DNA from: Lewinellaceae bacterium
GTDB taxonomy: Bacteria; Bacteroidota; Bacteroidia; Chitinophagales; Saprospiraceae
DNA: 64,000 bases
Assembly: GCA_020636445.1 (NCBI GenBank)
Contig: JACJXV010000002.1
Coordinates: 1-64,000, forward strand
Reading direction: 5' to 3'
This document shows, piece after piece, positions 26,075 to 34,687 of the stretch (position 1 is the first letter of the stretch; every line of letters starts with the position of its first letter). The translations under genes and the position numbers were made by a program. The notes under the pieces are model-generated. The model did no database searches. It saw only the letters and a program-made list of their open reading frames with translations, and had not been told where the DNA came from.

Positions 26075-27808
26075 TTATTCGTAGACTAAGGTGCAACTCC
26101 ATTTAAAAACATGCCGCTGCCCCTGAAGGTTGAAAAATTCCATCCAAACGATGTAAATACCGGGGGGAGCAAGGCGTCCGTCATCGGTGTGGCCGTTCCA
26201 GGTCAGGGTGTCCTGGGAGCCCAGCAAAAGGTTGGAAGCCAGATGCCGGACTGCTCTTCCTTGGGGGGTAAAGATACGAATATTTAAGGTGTAGGTAGCC
26301 GTTCTCGGTTGAAAGTGTACCGTTAGATAATCCTGGTTCCCGTCGTTATTCGGGGTGAAGTAAGGTGGATCGACGATAAACCAATCGGCGGTATTTTCAG
26401 CAGGGGAGGCCCTTTGAGAATTGGGCAATCCTGGTGTGGCACCTGGGCCGCCAGCTGATTCCCAATTTTCAGGATCTTGAGTAGGTTCATCTAATTGAAT
26501 TCGCTCCAGCGAGATTCCTTCGGGGTTGGTTCGCCAGGGGGAATGCCAATCCGCCGAATAATCAAAGGAGTCGAGTATGATTGCCTCCTGGCGGAGGGTT
26601 GCATTTCCTTGCTTATCGGGCCAGGTGGGCAATGGATGTTGCAGCATTACACGCTGGTTGAGTTGAGGGTAATATCGACCGAGGCTGGCGGTATCGGGTG
26701 AAATGACCAGTAATTCTCCAGGGAGCAATAGGTAATCCTCCTGCAGGGTCTGGGAAATACGGCCATTGGAAAGCTGGGTATTTTCCAGCACAATACCTCG
26801 CATTTGCGCTGGAAATTGCCCGGCGTGGTATATTTCGATAAAATCAGCAGCTCCTGGAAAAGGGTTAAACAACAGTTCGTTGATGCGCAGGTCGCCCGCG
26901 TGCAGTGGTTCTGGCAGGCCAAACTTACGTTGGACAGGCTGACTGCTGGTTGTTTCCATGCAAGACTTCCACCCCGGTTCCAGGGCTAGGGTATAGAGTG
27001 TCTTGCGGCGGAGGCTGTCGGCCAGGGTTATCCACCATTCGTAGGGCGAATTCCCGGGAAGAATGGCAGTGATGGGCGGACCGGGACTTAGGGTAAGCAG
27101 ACTTGCCGCGGCAGGACTTGGCAGCGCCAGCCCCTGGGTACTGTACAGAGCTATTCGCCAGGGATCCAGCGGGATAACTTGCCGGATGGAGGGTTCCGGT
27201 CTGCCAAGTGTATTCTGCGGAAGAGGATTAGGGCTACCCGGACTGCCGCCGGCTGCGGTAGGGTGGGCTTGCCAATTTTCGGGACAATACCCGGGCAATT
27301 GGGGTGATAATCGCTCCAGCGACCACCCACCGCCGTCGCGATTGGGGTCGCGGTACCAGGAGTCCGTATAGCAAACGCTGTCTAAGGCACTCTCGGCAGT
27401 AGAGACCAGGCGCAGGCAGGTACCTCCATTAGGTAATTGCGGAAACCGATCAATACCCCAGAATGCCCCGTGCGGGAAGAGAGCAGTATCAGCCGGTGCT
27501 CCCAGGATCCGGTATTCCCCGGGTGGGAGGATAGCATCGGGAGGAAAAAAGCGAACACTTCTCCCTACGTGCAGCTGACAGTCGGCGAGGAAAAGCGAAT
27601 CGGTTGTGGTGTTGAAAATTTCCAGGTACTCACGGGCTGGGATTATCCCCTGCGAAGGGTTGGGGTTGGCCATAATTTCGGTAATGACAACATTGCCGGG
27701 GCGGGGCAGAATCGGCTGATTGGGGGCGGATTGACAATACCCCCGCAGTAGCGGCCAGCATAGTAAGCCAGCTACCCAAAGTGGGAAAAATTTCTGGGGT
27801 TTAGACAT
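26075..27808 (-). CDS. Secreted lamin-tail-domain protein with FlgD/gliding-type C-terminus
   Basis: A 577-residue exported protein, probably surface-exposed. A signal peptide ends near residue 25 (LLRGYCQS). Two lamin-tail-like domains begin at about residue 38 (NVVITEIMANPNP, EYLEIFN) and about 305 (DLRINELLFNPFPG, FIEIYHAG). The C-terminal part has YFTPNNDGNQDYL and PGIYIVWMEFF, as in FlgD-like and gliding-motility-associated C-terminal domains that serve as T9SS cargo signals. Lamin-tail domains in bacteria are linked to surface or nuclease roles; no nuclease motif is seen here. It precedes dgkA by 1 base. Confidence 0.8.
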   Translation of the reverse strand: MSKPQKFFPLWVAGLLCWPLLRGYCQSAPNQPILPRPGNVVITEIMANPNPSQGIIPAREYLEIFNTTTDSLFLADCQLHVGRSVRFFPPDAILPPGEYRILGAPADTALFPHGAFWGIDRFPQLPNGGTCLRLVSTAESALDSVCYTDSWYRDPNRDGGGWSLERLSPQLPGYCPENWQAHPTAAGGSPGSPNPLPQNTLGRPEPSIRQVIPLDPWRIALYSTQGLALPSPAAASLLTLSPGPPITAILPGNSPYEWWITLADSLRRKTLYTLALEPGWKSCMETTSSQPVQRKFGLPEPLHAGDLRINELLFNPFPGAADFIEIYHAGQFPAQMRGIVLENTQLSNGRISQTLQEDYLLLPGELLVISPDTASLGRYYPQLNQRVMLQHPLPTWPDKQGNATLRQEAIILDSFDYSADWHSPWRTNPEGISLERIQLDEPTQDPENWESAGGPGATPGLPNSQRASPAENTADWFIVDPPYFTPNNDGNQDYLTVHFQPRTATYTLNIRIFTPQGRAVRHLASNLLLGSQDTLTWNGHTDDGRLAPPGIYIVWMEFFNLQGQRHVFKWSCTLVYE

Positions 27809-28168
27809 GCTAGAATAGCGTAGAAAATAATTTGTCGGTATATTTGCAGCCTTATTGAGCAGATGCTTTTACTGCCGGCGCAGTTTGAACCGACGATGAA
27901 GGCATTCGTTACAATAAAACCGTACGCTTCATAAATTCGCTAAAAATTGCGAAAAATCAAAGCGGATAACCGGTAAACCATTAAATGCGGCATAGCATCT
28001 ACGCTGAAATTAGACAGCGGGTTAATATGCAGCAACAAAGAAGCCCTAACCTGAACCAGGTATCGTATCGCCTGTGGATTTGAAGTATTGCCAGTTCAGA
28101 AGAATTGGTAAGTTCAGCTACGCCAAGTGCGGTACAGTTCATTTCACAACGATTCAAATTATTTTGCC
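27809..28168. other. Divergent intergenic region upstream of asd
   Basis: Between the minus-strand lamin-tail gene and the plus-strand asd gene. A perfect -7-like box TATATTTG lies at 27839-27846 on the plus strand, but no good -33 partner is seen and it is about 320 bases from asd. A second box TATTTTG lies within 10 bases of the asd ATG. No gene, hairpin or repeat was recognised. Confidence 0.35.
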
Positions 28169-29188
28169 ATGAGAGTAGCAGTTGTTGGTGTTACTGGTTT
28201 AGTAGGAAATGTAATGTGCCAGGTACTTACCGAGCGCAAGTTTCCCATTACCGAATTTTTGCCGGTGGCTTCAGCCCGCTCGGTAGGGAAAAGCATTTCT
28301 TTTCAGGGTAAAGAATATACCATTTTGTCGATGGAGGAGGCCATTGCCGCGCAACCGGATATCGCCATTTTCTCTGCCGGAGGAAGTACATCCCTGGAAT
28401 GGGCACCCCGTTTTGCTGCAGTAGGTACTACCGTAATTGATAATTCTTCGGCCTGGCGTATGGATCCGGAAAAGAAATTAGTAGTCCCGGAAATTAATGC
28501 CCATTTGCTGACTACCGAGGATAAGATTATTGCCAATCCTAACTGTAGTACCATTCAGATGGTGGTCGCGTTGGCGCCGCTCCATACTCGCTTCGGGATT
28601 AAGCGATTGGTTATTTCGACCTACCAGTCTATCACAGGTACGGGGATGAAGGCTGTCAAGCAATACCAGTTAGAGCGTAAGGGGTTTGATCCCAAACAGG
28701 AGGAGATGGCCTACCATTATCAGATTTTTGAAAATTGTATTCCTCATTGTGACGTCTTCACGGAGAATGGCTATACCAAAGAAGAAATGAAATTGGTCAA
28801 TGAGACCAAAAAAATATTGCAGGACGACACCCTGCGCATTACCGCTACGGCAGTGCGGATTCCCGTTACCGGGGGGCACTCCGAATCGATCAATGTAGAG
28901 TTTGCGCAACCTTTTACGCTGGAGGAAGTACGTTCGTTGCTGGCATCAGCTCCCGGGGTTCGCTTAATAGATAATACACAAAATCAGGAGTATCCCATGC
29001 CCTTGTTTGCCAAGGACGAGGATGATGTCCTGGTGGGCCGTTTGCGGCGTGACGAATCTATGGAAAATGGGCTAAACCTGTGGGTGGTTGCGGATAATCT
29101 GCGCAAAGGAGCAGCGACCAATGCAATTCAGATTGCTGAATACCTGGTGGCTAATCATTTGGTCGGACAGGTTTCTACAAAGGCTTAA
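28169..29188 (+). CDS. asd: Aspartate-semialdehyde dehydrogenase
   Basis: A 339-residue enzyme that reduces aspartyl phosphate to the semialdehyde in lysine, threonine, methionine and diaminopimelate synthesis. The start at 28169 gives MRVAVVGVTGLVGNVMCQVL with the NADP-binding GxxGxxG. The catalytic cysteine lies in NPNCSTIQM, and the later RIPVTGGHSESINVEF and LVGRLRRDESMENGLNLW are typical. The longer open frame adds 14 residues that do not fit. It stands alone; no other amino acid gene is adjacent. Confidence 0.95.
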   Translation: MRVAVVGVTGLVGNVMCQVLTERKFPITEFLPVASARSVGKSISFQGKEYTILSMEEAIAAQPDIAIFSAGGSTSLEWAPRFAAVGTTVIDNSSAWRMDPEKKLVVPEINAHLLTTEDKIIANPNCSTIQMVVALAPLHTRFGIKRLVISTYQSITGTGMKAVKQYQLERKGFDPKQEEMAYHYQIFENCIPHCDVFTENGYTKEEMKLVNETKKILQDDTLRITATAVRIPVTGGHSESINVEFAQPFTLEEVRSLLASAPGVRLIDNTQNQEYPMPLFAKDEDDVLVGRLRRDESMENGLNLWVVADNLRKGAATNAIQIAEYLVANHLVGQVSTKA

Positions 29189-29372
29189 AGCACCTTTCAT
29201 ACATAAATCTATGGAGGTGAATGGTCTGTCAGATCTTGGCCAGGCCTGACTGCCATGAAAAAAATTAGCCCTTTACCCAGTGTTTTGTTACTTTTGAAGG
29301 TGATAACTTGACAACACGGATAGGTTCAAAAGGACTATTTCCTTTTGCCTGGCGTAAACTAGTACGAGATTT

Positions 29373-30824
29373 ATGAAGACCAAGATTGTACTTTGGGGAA
29401 AGAACACCCAGGAAGAACGCGTACTGATTGCTTTGGAATTGCTGATAGACGACAACAAGGTTAGAGCCTATACTTTTCCTGGTGAGTTAGCTACGGAAGA
29501 ATTCAGCCAACTGCTAATGAAGGAATGGCGGGATGGCAGTGCGGTAGAGTTTCCGGATGGTTTTCAGGTAGAAGACCGTGATTTAACGATTACCGGACAG
29601 CTGTTACCCGAAGGCATAACGGTAGAGCGGGAGGATGTAGTTCAACGGGCACAGGCAGAATGGCACTTCATGGTGCTTTCCGCTAAACTTCACCGTACCT
29701 ATGTTTCAGAACTCCACGAATTAAAGGATCGCATTGAGCGCCTGAAGAAATTTGATGGAAATATCTGGGATGAGCTCAAAGGGTACTGGGATCGTGTGCA
29801 GGAGCAAGTGCGGGAGAAAAATTTATTCCGCGAACATGCCGACCAATTACGGGAAAACACCAATGCCCTGTTCGGCCAGTTGAAGGAATTACGCCATAAA
29901 CTGGATGAAGAATTTGATTCTTTGTCTAAGGACAACTTTGAGCGGCTTAGTGAAAAGCTCAGTGAGGTCGAACAAAAGATCACGGAAGGGTTGCGTCTTC
30001 AGCCTTTATTTGAGGATTTGAAGGAAATGCAGCGCAAATTCCGCGATATCAAATTAAATAAAGAGCACCGGGCCAAGATTTGGGACCGTATGGATGCCGC
30101 TTTTAAAGCGGTCAAGGAAAAAAGATTTGGCCCAGGAGCGAACGATGACCGTTCCCCTGGTGAGCGCCTGCAGCGTCGTTTCGATGGCTTGATGAGCGCT
30201 ATCGATAAAATGGAACGGTCTATTAAGCGCGATGAGGATGAATTGCATTTTCAGCAACGGAAGGTAGACACCAGTGATGGGCAGCTGGAGGCACAAATTC
30301 GCCAGGCCAAGATCAAAATGATCGAGGAACGAATTCGATCCAAGCGGGACAAGTGGAACGAAATGGATTCTACCCGCCAGGATTTGGAACGCCGACTGTC
30401 ACAACAAAAAGAAAAAGATGCTAAGCGTCAAGAGCAGCAAAAGGTTGAAGAGGCAAAAAAGGCTGCTCAGCATAAAATAGCCGAAGAAATTAAATCCGCT
30501 GCCGCTGCTCGGGAAAAGGATGCTACTGCACAAGAACCGACTACGGAAGATACACCCAGCGAACCGCGCGTAGATTCGATCCTGGAGGCTGCAGGGACAA
30601 CCCTGGGAGAAGCGTTGGAGGATGTTGTAGATACGGTGCGTGCCGTCGCTGAAGTGGTAGGGCACCAACTGGAAGATGCCATCGCCGACCTTAAAGAGCA
30701 ACTTCGCGAGGACGAGAAACCGGTAGTAAACGATCCGGAACCGGAGGCTCCAGCCTCGGAACCGGAGAGCAATGAAACTGACCCGGATACCCCCGAGGAA
30801 GAACTAACCGATAATCCAACGTAA
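29373..30824 (+). CDS. Large coiled-coil protein of unknown function
   Basis: A 483-residue soluble protein. Residues 1-100 look globular (MKTKIVLWGKNTQEERVLIA, then VEFPDGFQVEDRDLTITGQL). Residues about 105-390 are an almost continuous coiled coil rich in Glu, Lys, Arg and Leu. The tail from about 390 is acidic and rich in Pro, Glu and Asp. No signal peptide or membrane segment is seen, so it should be cytoplasmic. I do not recognise a named family. A strong terminator follows, and it is transcribed alone. Confidence 0.75.
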   Translation: MKTKIVLWGKNTQEERVLIALELLIDDNKVRAYTFPGELATEEFSQLLMKEWRDGSAVEFPDGFQVEDRDLTITGQLLPEGITVEREDVVQRAQAEWHFMVLSAKLHRTYVSELHELKDRIERLKKFDGNIWDELKGYWDRVQEQVREKNLFREHADQLRENTNALFGQLKELRHKLDEEFDSLSKDNFERLSEKLSEVEQKITEGLRLQPLFEDLKEMQRKFRDIKLNKEHRAKIWDRMDAAFKAVKEKRFGPGANDDRSPGERLQRRFDGLMSAIDKMERSIKRDEDELHFQQRKVDTSDGQLEAQIRQAKIKMIEERIRSKRDKWNEMDSTRQDLERRLSQQKEKDAKRQEQQKVEEAKKAAQHKIAEEIKSAAAAREKDATAQEPTTEDTPSEPRVDSILEAAGTTLGEALEDVVDTVRAVAEVVGHQLEDAIADLKEQLREDEKPVVNDPEPEAPASEPESNETDPDTPEEELTDNPT

Positions 30825-30852
30825 TTTTATACAGCGTTTGGAGTGAAAAAAA

Positions 30853-30897
30853 GGTGGAGCTACCGGATTAATAACCGGCTAGCTCCACCTTTTTTTT
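30853..30897 (+). terminator. Strong Rho-independent terminator after coiled-coil gene
   Basis: GGTGGAGCTA and TAGCTCCACC pair around a second short stem CCGG/CCGG, followed by eight T residues. It begins 29 bases after the stop codon. Confidence 0.9.
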
Positions 30898-31088
30898 GCC
30901 CAAATGGGGGCGGAAAAAAGAAAATCAAAAAAAAATCAAAAAAAAAGGCCAAAAATGCGGTCAAAAGCCTGTAATAAAATTACTTTTTTTTCACACGATT
31001 CAGGGTTTCTGTTTTTTTGTTTGGGCTTTTAATGGGTTATTTTAAATGTTTTATTGATTATTTTTTTTCACAAAGGGGCATTTTTGTC

Positions 31089-31120
31089 TTTGATTAGGGA
31101 AAGGTACTGTTGCATATTTG
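31089..31120 (+). promoter_or_regulatory. Candidate promoter for the 31.1-31.5 kb small RNA locus
   Basis: TTTG (31089-31092) and CATATTTG (31113-31120) are separated by 20 bases, one mismatch from the Bacteroidota consensus. No open frame follows, but a strong plus-strand terminator lies about 410 bases downstream. The stretch 30898-31088 is very AT-rich and shows no other feature. Confidence 0.45.
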
Positions 31121-31184
31121 TATTGTCAAGAGAGACGAAGTGGCAGAAGGAATAACCGGACAACGGTTCGGTACACAAAGTTGA

Positions 31185-31205
31185 ATATGTTCATGGGATT
31201 ATAAT
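31185..31205 (+). repeat. 21-base direct repeat, copy 1
   Basis: Identical to 31482-31502. The core is ATGTTCATGGGATTATAA. It lies 16 bases before a perfect 10-base-stem hairpin. Confidence 0.85.
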
Positions 31206-31280
31206 TTGTCAGGATGTTTGTCGTCCCGAAAGTTCTTCGGGACGATTAACACCTCTTCTTCTCAAAAATCCTCGATAAGA

Positions 31281-31307
31281 AAAAAAAAGAGGGCGATAAG
31301 ATCGCCC
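31281..31307 (-). terminator. Minus-strand Rho-independent terminator
   Basis: The stem GGGCGAT/ATCGCCC (31291-31297 with 31301-31307) is followed, read on the minus strand, by GAGA-type bases and eight T residues. The only minus-strand gene entering this area is the HDAC-like gene ending at 31607, so its transcript may have a 3' end of about 300 bases here. Confidence 0.65.
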
Positions 31308-31481
31308 CCCTCAGAAAACTAGGTCATGCTCATGGGATTATGAGAAGTAAAAAAGTATGATTAGCAATTTGTTGAAAGGTTAAACATTTTTGAGTTAGCA
31401 CTCTGGCGCCAAGTTAAGGATTTTAGTGGAATTGCCAAAATCAAGGCTCACAAATCCAAACAAAGCGCCAATCAATTTTGG

Positions 31482-31502
31482 ATATGTTCATGGGATTATA
31501 AT
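31482..31502 (+). repeat. 21-base direct repeat, copy 2
   Basis: Identical to 31185-31205. It lies 5 bases before the stem of the plus-strand terminator. Confidence 0.85.
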
Positions 31503-31507
31503 GAAGG

Positions 31508-31535
31508 GTCGCACCTGGGGTGCGACTTTTTTTTT
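31508..31535 (+). terminator. Strong plus-strand terminator of the small RNA locus
   Basis: GTCGCACC (31508-31515) pairs with GGTGCGAC (31519-31526) around a 3-base loop, followed by nine T residues. No plus-strand coding gene ends here, which is the main evidence for a non-coding transcript. Confidence 0.85.
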
Positions 31536-31606
31536 GTCTATACCCCTCATCATATGCATGAATTTCCCTTTTGACGGAGAAGTTCCAGCCAGGTCACAAA
31601 ATTTTG

Positions 31607-32509
31607 TTAAAAAAATATTTCCTGGGCAAGCCGGTAGGTATTGGCGTGTGCTTCTATGATATGGGCAATCCGTTCACTATACCCGCCCCCCATACTCACG
31701 GCTACCGGAACCTGATGTCGGTGGCAGCTTTCCATGACCAGGCGGTCGCGTTCCCGACAGCCAGCAATACTCAGGCCGAGACGCCCTAGTTTATCTGTGG
31801 CCAGCACATCCACCCCTGATAGGTAAAAAATGAGATCCGGTTGTACCTGATCCAACAAGCGGGGAAGGGTTTCCCGGAGAATATGGAGGTAAGGCTCATC
31901 GCAAGTACCATCGGGAAGACCAATATCCAGGTCGGATACCTCTTTTCGTAAAGGGTAATTCTTGGCGCCATGCATACTGAAGGTAAATACCCGCGGATCA
32001 TTACGGAAGATATGGGCGGTACCATTTCCCTGGTGGACATCCAGGTCGATTATCAGGATTTTTTGGACATGGCCTGCCGTCAATAAGCAATTGGCCGCAA
32101 CGGCAATATCGTTGAAGACACAAAAACCCTCACCCCGATCGGCATAGGCATGGTGAGTCCCACCGGCAATATTCATCGCAACACCATATTGCTGCGCAAA
32201 CAAGGCACATTGCAATGTTCCCTGAGCAATATGCTGGCCACGCCAGACAAGTTGTGGAGACATTGGGAACCCAATAGCGCGGCTTTCTTTATACGGGAGG
32301 GTTTGCTTTTGTAGTTTTTCCCAGTACTCCGAAGTATGCGTAAGGAGGATCTGACTCTCCTCCAGCGGTTCGGGTGCGAAAAAATTCTCTTCCCTGACGG
32401 TGCCTTCATAGAGCAGTTGCTCCGGCAACAACTCATATTTAACCATAGGGAAACGGTGCCCCTCCGGCAGGTTGTACTTATATATAGGTGCAAATGCAAT
32501 TTTCAGCAT
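31607..32509 (-). CDS. Histone deacetylase-like (AcuC/APAH family) hydrolase
   Basis: A 300-residue zinc amidohydrolase of the arginase/deacetylase fold, expected to remove acetyl groups from a protein lysine or a small amine. The core motifs are GGTHHAYADRGEGFCVFNDIA with the active-site histidine pair, IIDLDVHQGNGT with the zinc-binding Asp and His, and SGVDVLATDKLGRLGLS. The start at 32509 (MLKIAFAPIYKY) fits the family; the open frame's extra 35 residues do not. It is transcribed alone, and its 3' region faces the small RNA locus. Confidence 0.9.
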   Translation of the reverse strand: MLKIAFAPIYKYNLPEGHRFPMVKYELLPEQLLYEGTVREENFFAPEPLEESQILLTHTSEYWEKLQKQTLPYKESRAIGFPMSPQLVWRGQHIAQGTLQCALFAQQYGVAMNIAGGTHHAYADRGEGFCVFNDIAVAANCLLTAGHVQKILIIDLDVHQGNGTAHIFRNDPRVFTFSMHGAKNYPLRKEVSDLDIGLPDGTCDEPYLHILRETLPRLLDQVQPDLIFYLSGVDVLATDKLGRLGLSIAGCRERDRLVMESCHRHQVPVAVSMGGGYSERIAHIIEAHANTYRLAQEIFF

Positions 32510-32684
32510 AAAAGGATTTCCATTTAGGATATATGGGTTTTGAAGGAATGGAGAATGTGCCCCATTTCTTCGTACAACATAATTAAGGATAAATACTGCC
32601 AAGGGGGAACACAACCAACCACAAAGATGTTCGCTAAAATGGGAACGTAAGATCTCTGCCCCAGGTGGTCACATTCCCGCTCCC

Positions 32685-32719
32685 TTTGGGAATAAATACC
32701 CGTAAAAACGCTATTTTTG
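32685..32719 (+). promoter_or_regulatory. Promoter of lysS
   Basis: TTTG (32685-32688) and TATTTTTG (32712-32719) are separated by 23 bases. Both boxes match the Bacteroidota consensus exactly. The leader to the lysS ATG is about 74 bases. Confidence 0.65.
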
Positions 32720-32796
32720 CGCAGCCATAGCCTCACCGGCCCTTTTGCGGTCCGGATAGCCTGTGGAACTGCGAAATTAATGACAAAACAGAACAC

Positions 32797-34356
32797 ATGC
32801 AGCTGAGTGATCAGGAAATAGTACGTCGCGAGAATTTGCAAGAACTTCGTAACCTGGGTATTGATCCCTATCCGGCTCCGGCATTTCCCGTAAATGCTCT
32901 GGCCGCGGAGATCAAGGCCGGGTTTGACCCTGAAACAGGAAACTATCAAGAGGTTTGCCTCGCAGGCCGCTTGATGATGCAACGGGTAATGGGGAAAGCA
33001 TCGTTTGCGGAGCTCCAGGATTCCAGCGGGCGTATTCAATTGTATATTGCCCGTGATGAAATCTGTCCGGGTGAGGATAAGGAATTATATAATTCGGTAT
33101 TCAAGAAGTTATTGGATATCGGAGATTTTATTGGTGTCAAAGGATTTGCCTTTTTAACTCGTACCGGTGAGATCACGGTGCATGTCAAAGAGTTCACCCT
33201 GCTGAGTAAGGCTTTGCGTCCGTTGCCGATCGTCAAGACGAAAGTCAATGAAGAAACAGGGGAAACCGAGACCTACGATGCCTTTACAGATCCGGAACTC
33301 CGTTACCGTCAGCGGTACGTAGACCTAACGGTTAACCCTCAGGTCAAGCAAACCTTCCTGACGCGCAGTCGGATAATTTCGGCAATGCGGCGTTATTTTG
33401 ATGCGCAGGGGTGGGTTGAAGTGGAAACGCCTATTCTCCAACCTATTCACGGTGGGGCTGCTGCTCGTCCATTCAAGACACACCACAACACCCTGGACAT
33501 GCCGCTATACCTGCGGATTGCCAATGAGTTGTACCTGAAGCGCTTAATTGTGGGTGGGTTCGATGGGGTCTATGAAATAGGCAAGATGTTTCGCAATGAG
33601 GGGATGGACCGAACGCATAACCCGGAATTTACCTCCATGGAAATCTATGTAGCCTACAAGGACTACAACTGGATGATGGAAATGGTGGAACAATGTATTG
33701 AATACATTTCCCGGGAAGTTAATCATGGGGAGACCACCCTGACGGTTGGCAAGCATGCGATTAATTTCGCTGGACCTTACCGGCGCCTCACCATGTTTGA
33801 CTCCATTAAAGAATATACGGGGATCGATATTTCAACCATGGACGAGGCCGGACTTCGTGCAGTGTGCAAGCAATTGCATATTGAGGTAGATCCTTCCATG
33901 GGTAAGGGCAAGCTTATCGACGAAATTTTTGGGGCCAAAGTCGAAGCGCACCTGATCCAACCTACCTACATTACCGACTATCCTATTGAAATGACGCCCC
34001 TCGCCAAAAAGCACCGCACCCAATCGGGTCTGGTGGAGCGATTTGAGTTGTTCGTCAATGGGAAAGAAATTGCCAACGCTTACACCGAATTGAATGATCC
34101 AATTGACCAGCGGGAGCGTTTCGAAGAACAATTGACGTTAGCTGCCCGGGGCGACGAGGAAGCGATGGCCCTTGATGAGGATTTCCTCCGCTCCCTGGAA
34201 TATGGTATGCCTCCCACCTCCGGGCTGGGTATTGGCATCGACCGGCTGACAATGCTCCTGACGAATAATACGACCATTCAGGAAGTACTGTTTTTCCCAC
34301 AGATGAAACCGGAACGCAAGAAAACGGCAACGGAGGGCGAAGCGCCAGCTGAATAA
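32797..34356 (+). CDS. lysS: Lysyl-tRNA synthetase, class II
   Basis: A 519-residue class II aminoacyl-tRNA synthetase that charges tRNA-Lys. The N-terminal OB-fold anticodon-binding domain spans about residues 50-165 (VCLAGRLMMQRVMGKASF). The catalytic domain has motif 1 (RRYFDAQGWVEVETPILQP), motif 2 (FRNEGMDRTHNPEFTSMEIY) and motif 3 (GLGIGIDRLTMLL). The ATG at 32797 gives a normal N-terminus. It has its own promoter and terminator. Confidence 0.97.
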   Translation: MQLSDQEIVRRENLQELRNLGIDPYPAPAFPVNALAAEIKAGFDPETGNYQEVCLAGRLMMQRVMGKASFAELQDSSGRIQLYIARDEICPGEDKELYNSVFKKLLDIGDFIGVKGFAFLTRTGEITVHVKEFTLLSKALRPLPIVKTKVNEETGETETYDAFTDPELRYRQRYVDLTVNPQVKQTFLTRSRIISAMRRYFDAQGWVEVETPILQPIHGGAAARPFKTHHNTLDMPLYLRIANELYLKRLIVGGFDGVYEIGKMFRNEGMDRTHNPEFTSMEIYVAYKDYNWMMEMVEQCIEYISREVNHGETTLTVGKHAINFAGPYRRLTMFDSIKEYTGIDISTMDEAGLRAVCKQLHIEVDPSMGKGKLIDEIFGAKVEAHLIQPTYITDYPIEMTPLAKKHRTQSGLVERFELFVNGKEIANAYTELNDPIDQRERFEEQLTLAARGDEEAMALDEDFLRSLEYGMPPTSGLGIGIDRLTMLLTNNTTIQEVLFFPQMKPERKKTATEGEAPAE

Positions 34357-34382
34357 GCAATCACTATTTTTTCCGATAAGCA

Positions 34383-34424
34383 AGCGGGAGTGCTACAGTA
34401 GTCAGTAGCTCTCCCGCTTTTTTT
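34383..34424 (+). terminator. Rho-independent terminator after lysS
   Basis: AGCGGGAG and CTCCCGCT form an 8-base stem with an inner GCTAC/GTAGC stem, followed by seven T residues. It starts 27 bases after the lysS stop. Confidence 0.9.
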
Positions 34425-34566
34425 GTCAACGGGTTAAGCTGCGAATTTCCTTGCTGGAATTGTAAACTGGTAGGTAAGCTGTTTGGGTTGGTCGATTAGC
34501 CTGCTGCTTTTTCCCGCGAAACCCCTTACCTTGAAGAGGAAACCGATTTGTTTATCAAACTCTTTC

Positions 34567-34666
34567 TTTGACAAATTCCGTAGTCGAGTTAAAATGAAGC
34601 GTAAAAGTTACCTATGGAGGCGTTGCGCTTTATTTTAGCTCGACTCCAAAACGCGGAATTTGCCAA
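34567..34666. repeat. Long imperfect inverted repeat upstream of lipoprotein gene
   Basis: The left arm (34567-34601) and the right arm (34626-34666) are complementary over about 34 bases with three mismatches and a small bulge. Examples are TTTGACAAATTCCG with CGGAATTTGCCAAA, and AGTCGAGTTAAAATGAAGCG with CGCTTTATTTTAGCTCGACT. The tip is a 24-base loop. It ends 21 bases before the lipoprotein ATG. It may be a leader hairpin of that gene or a miniature mobile element. The rest of the 331-base gap shows a TACCTTGA box near 34527 and nothing else. Confidence 0.65.
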
Positions 34667-34687
34667 ATAACCATCAAACTCAATGTT

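Larger units (their letters stand above)
31124..31535 (+). ncRNA. Candidate small RNA locus with repeated motif and hairpins
   Basis: About 410 bases between a promoter-like element and a strong terminator, with no coding frame worth calling. A 21-base sequence containing ATGTTCATGGGATTATAA occurs exactly twice, at 31185-31205 and 31482-31502, and a shorter match CATGGGATTAT is at 31331-31341. The first copy is followed by a 10-base-stem hairpin (31221-31245) and the second by the terminator hairpin (31508-31526). It may be one transcript or several tandem small RNAs. It matches no RNA family I know. Expression is inferred only. Confidence 0.4.

Noticed and set aside
31124..31535. A tRNA, tmRNA or 6S RNA in the 31 kb gap
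   Set aside because: No T-loop GTTCRA, no CCA-type acceptor fold and no long open bulge was seen, so only a generic small RNA call is made.
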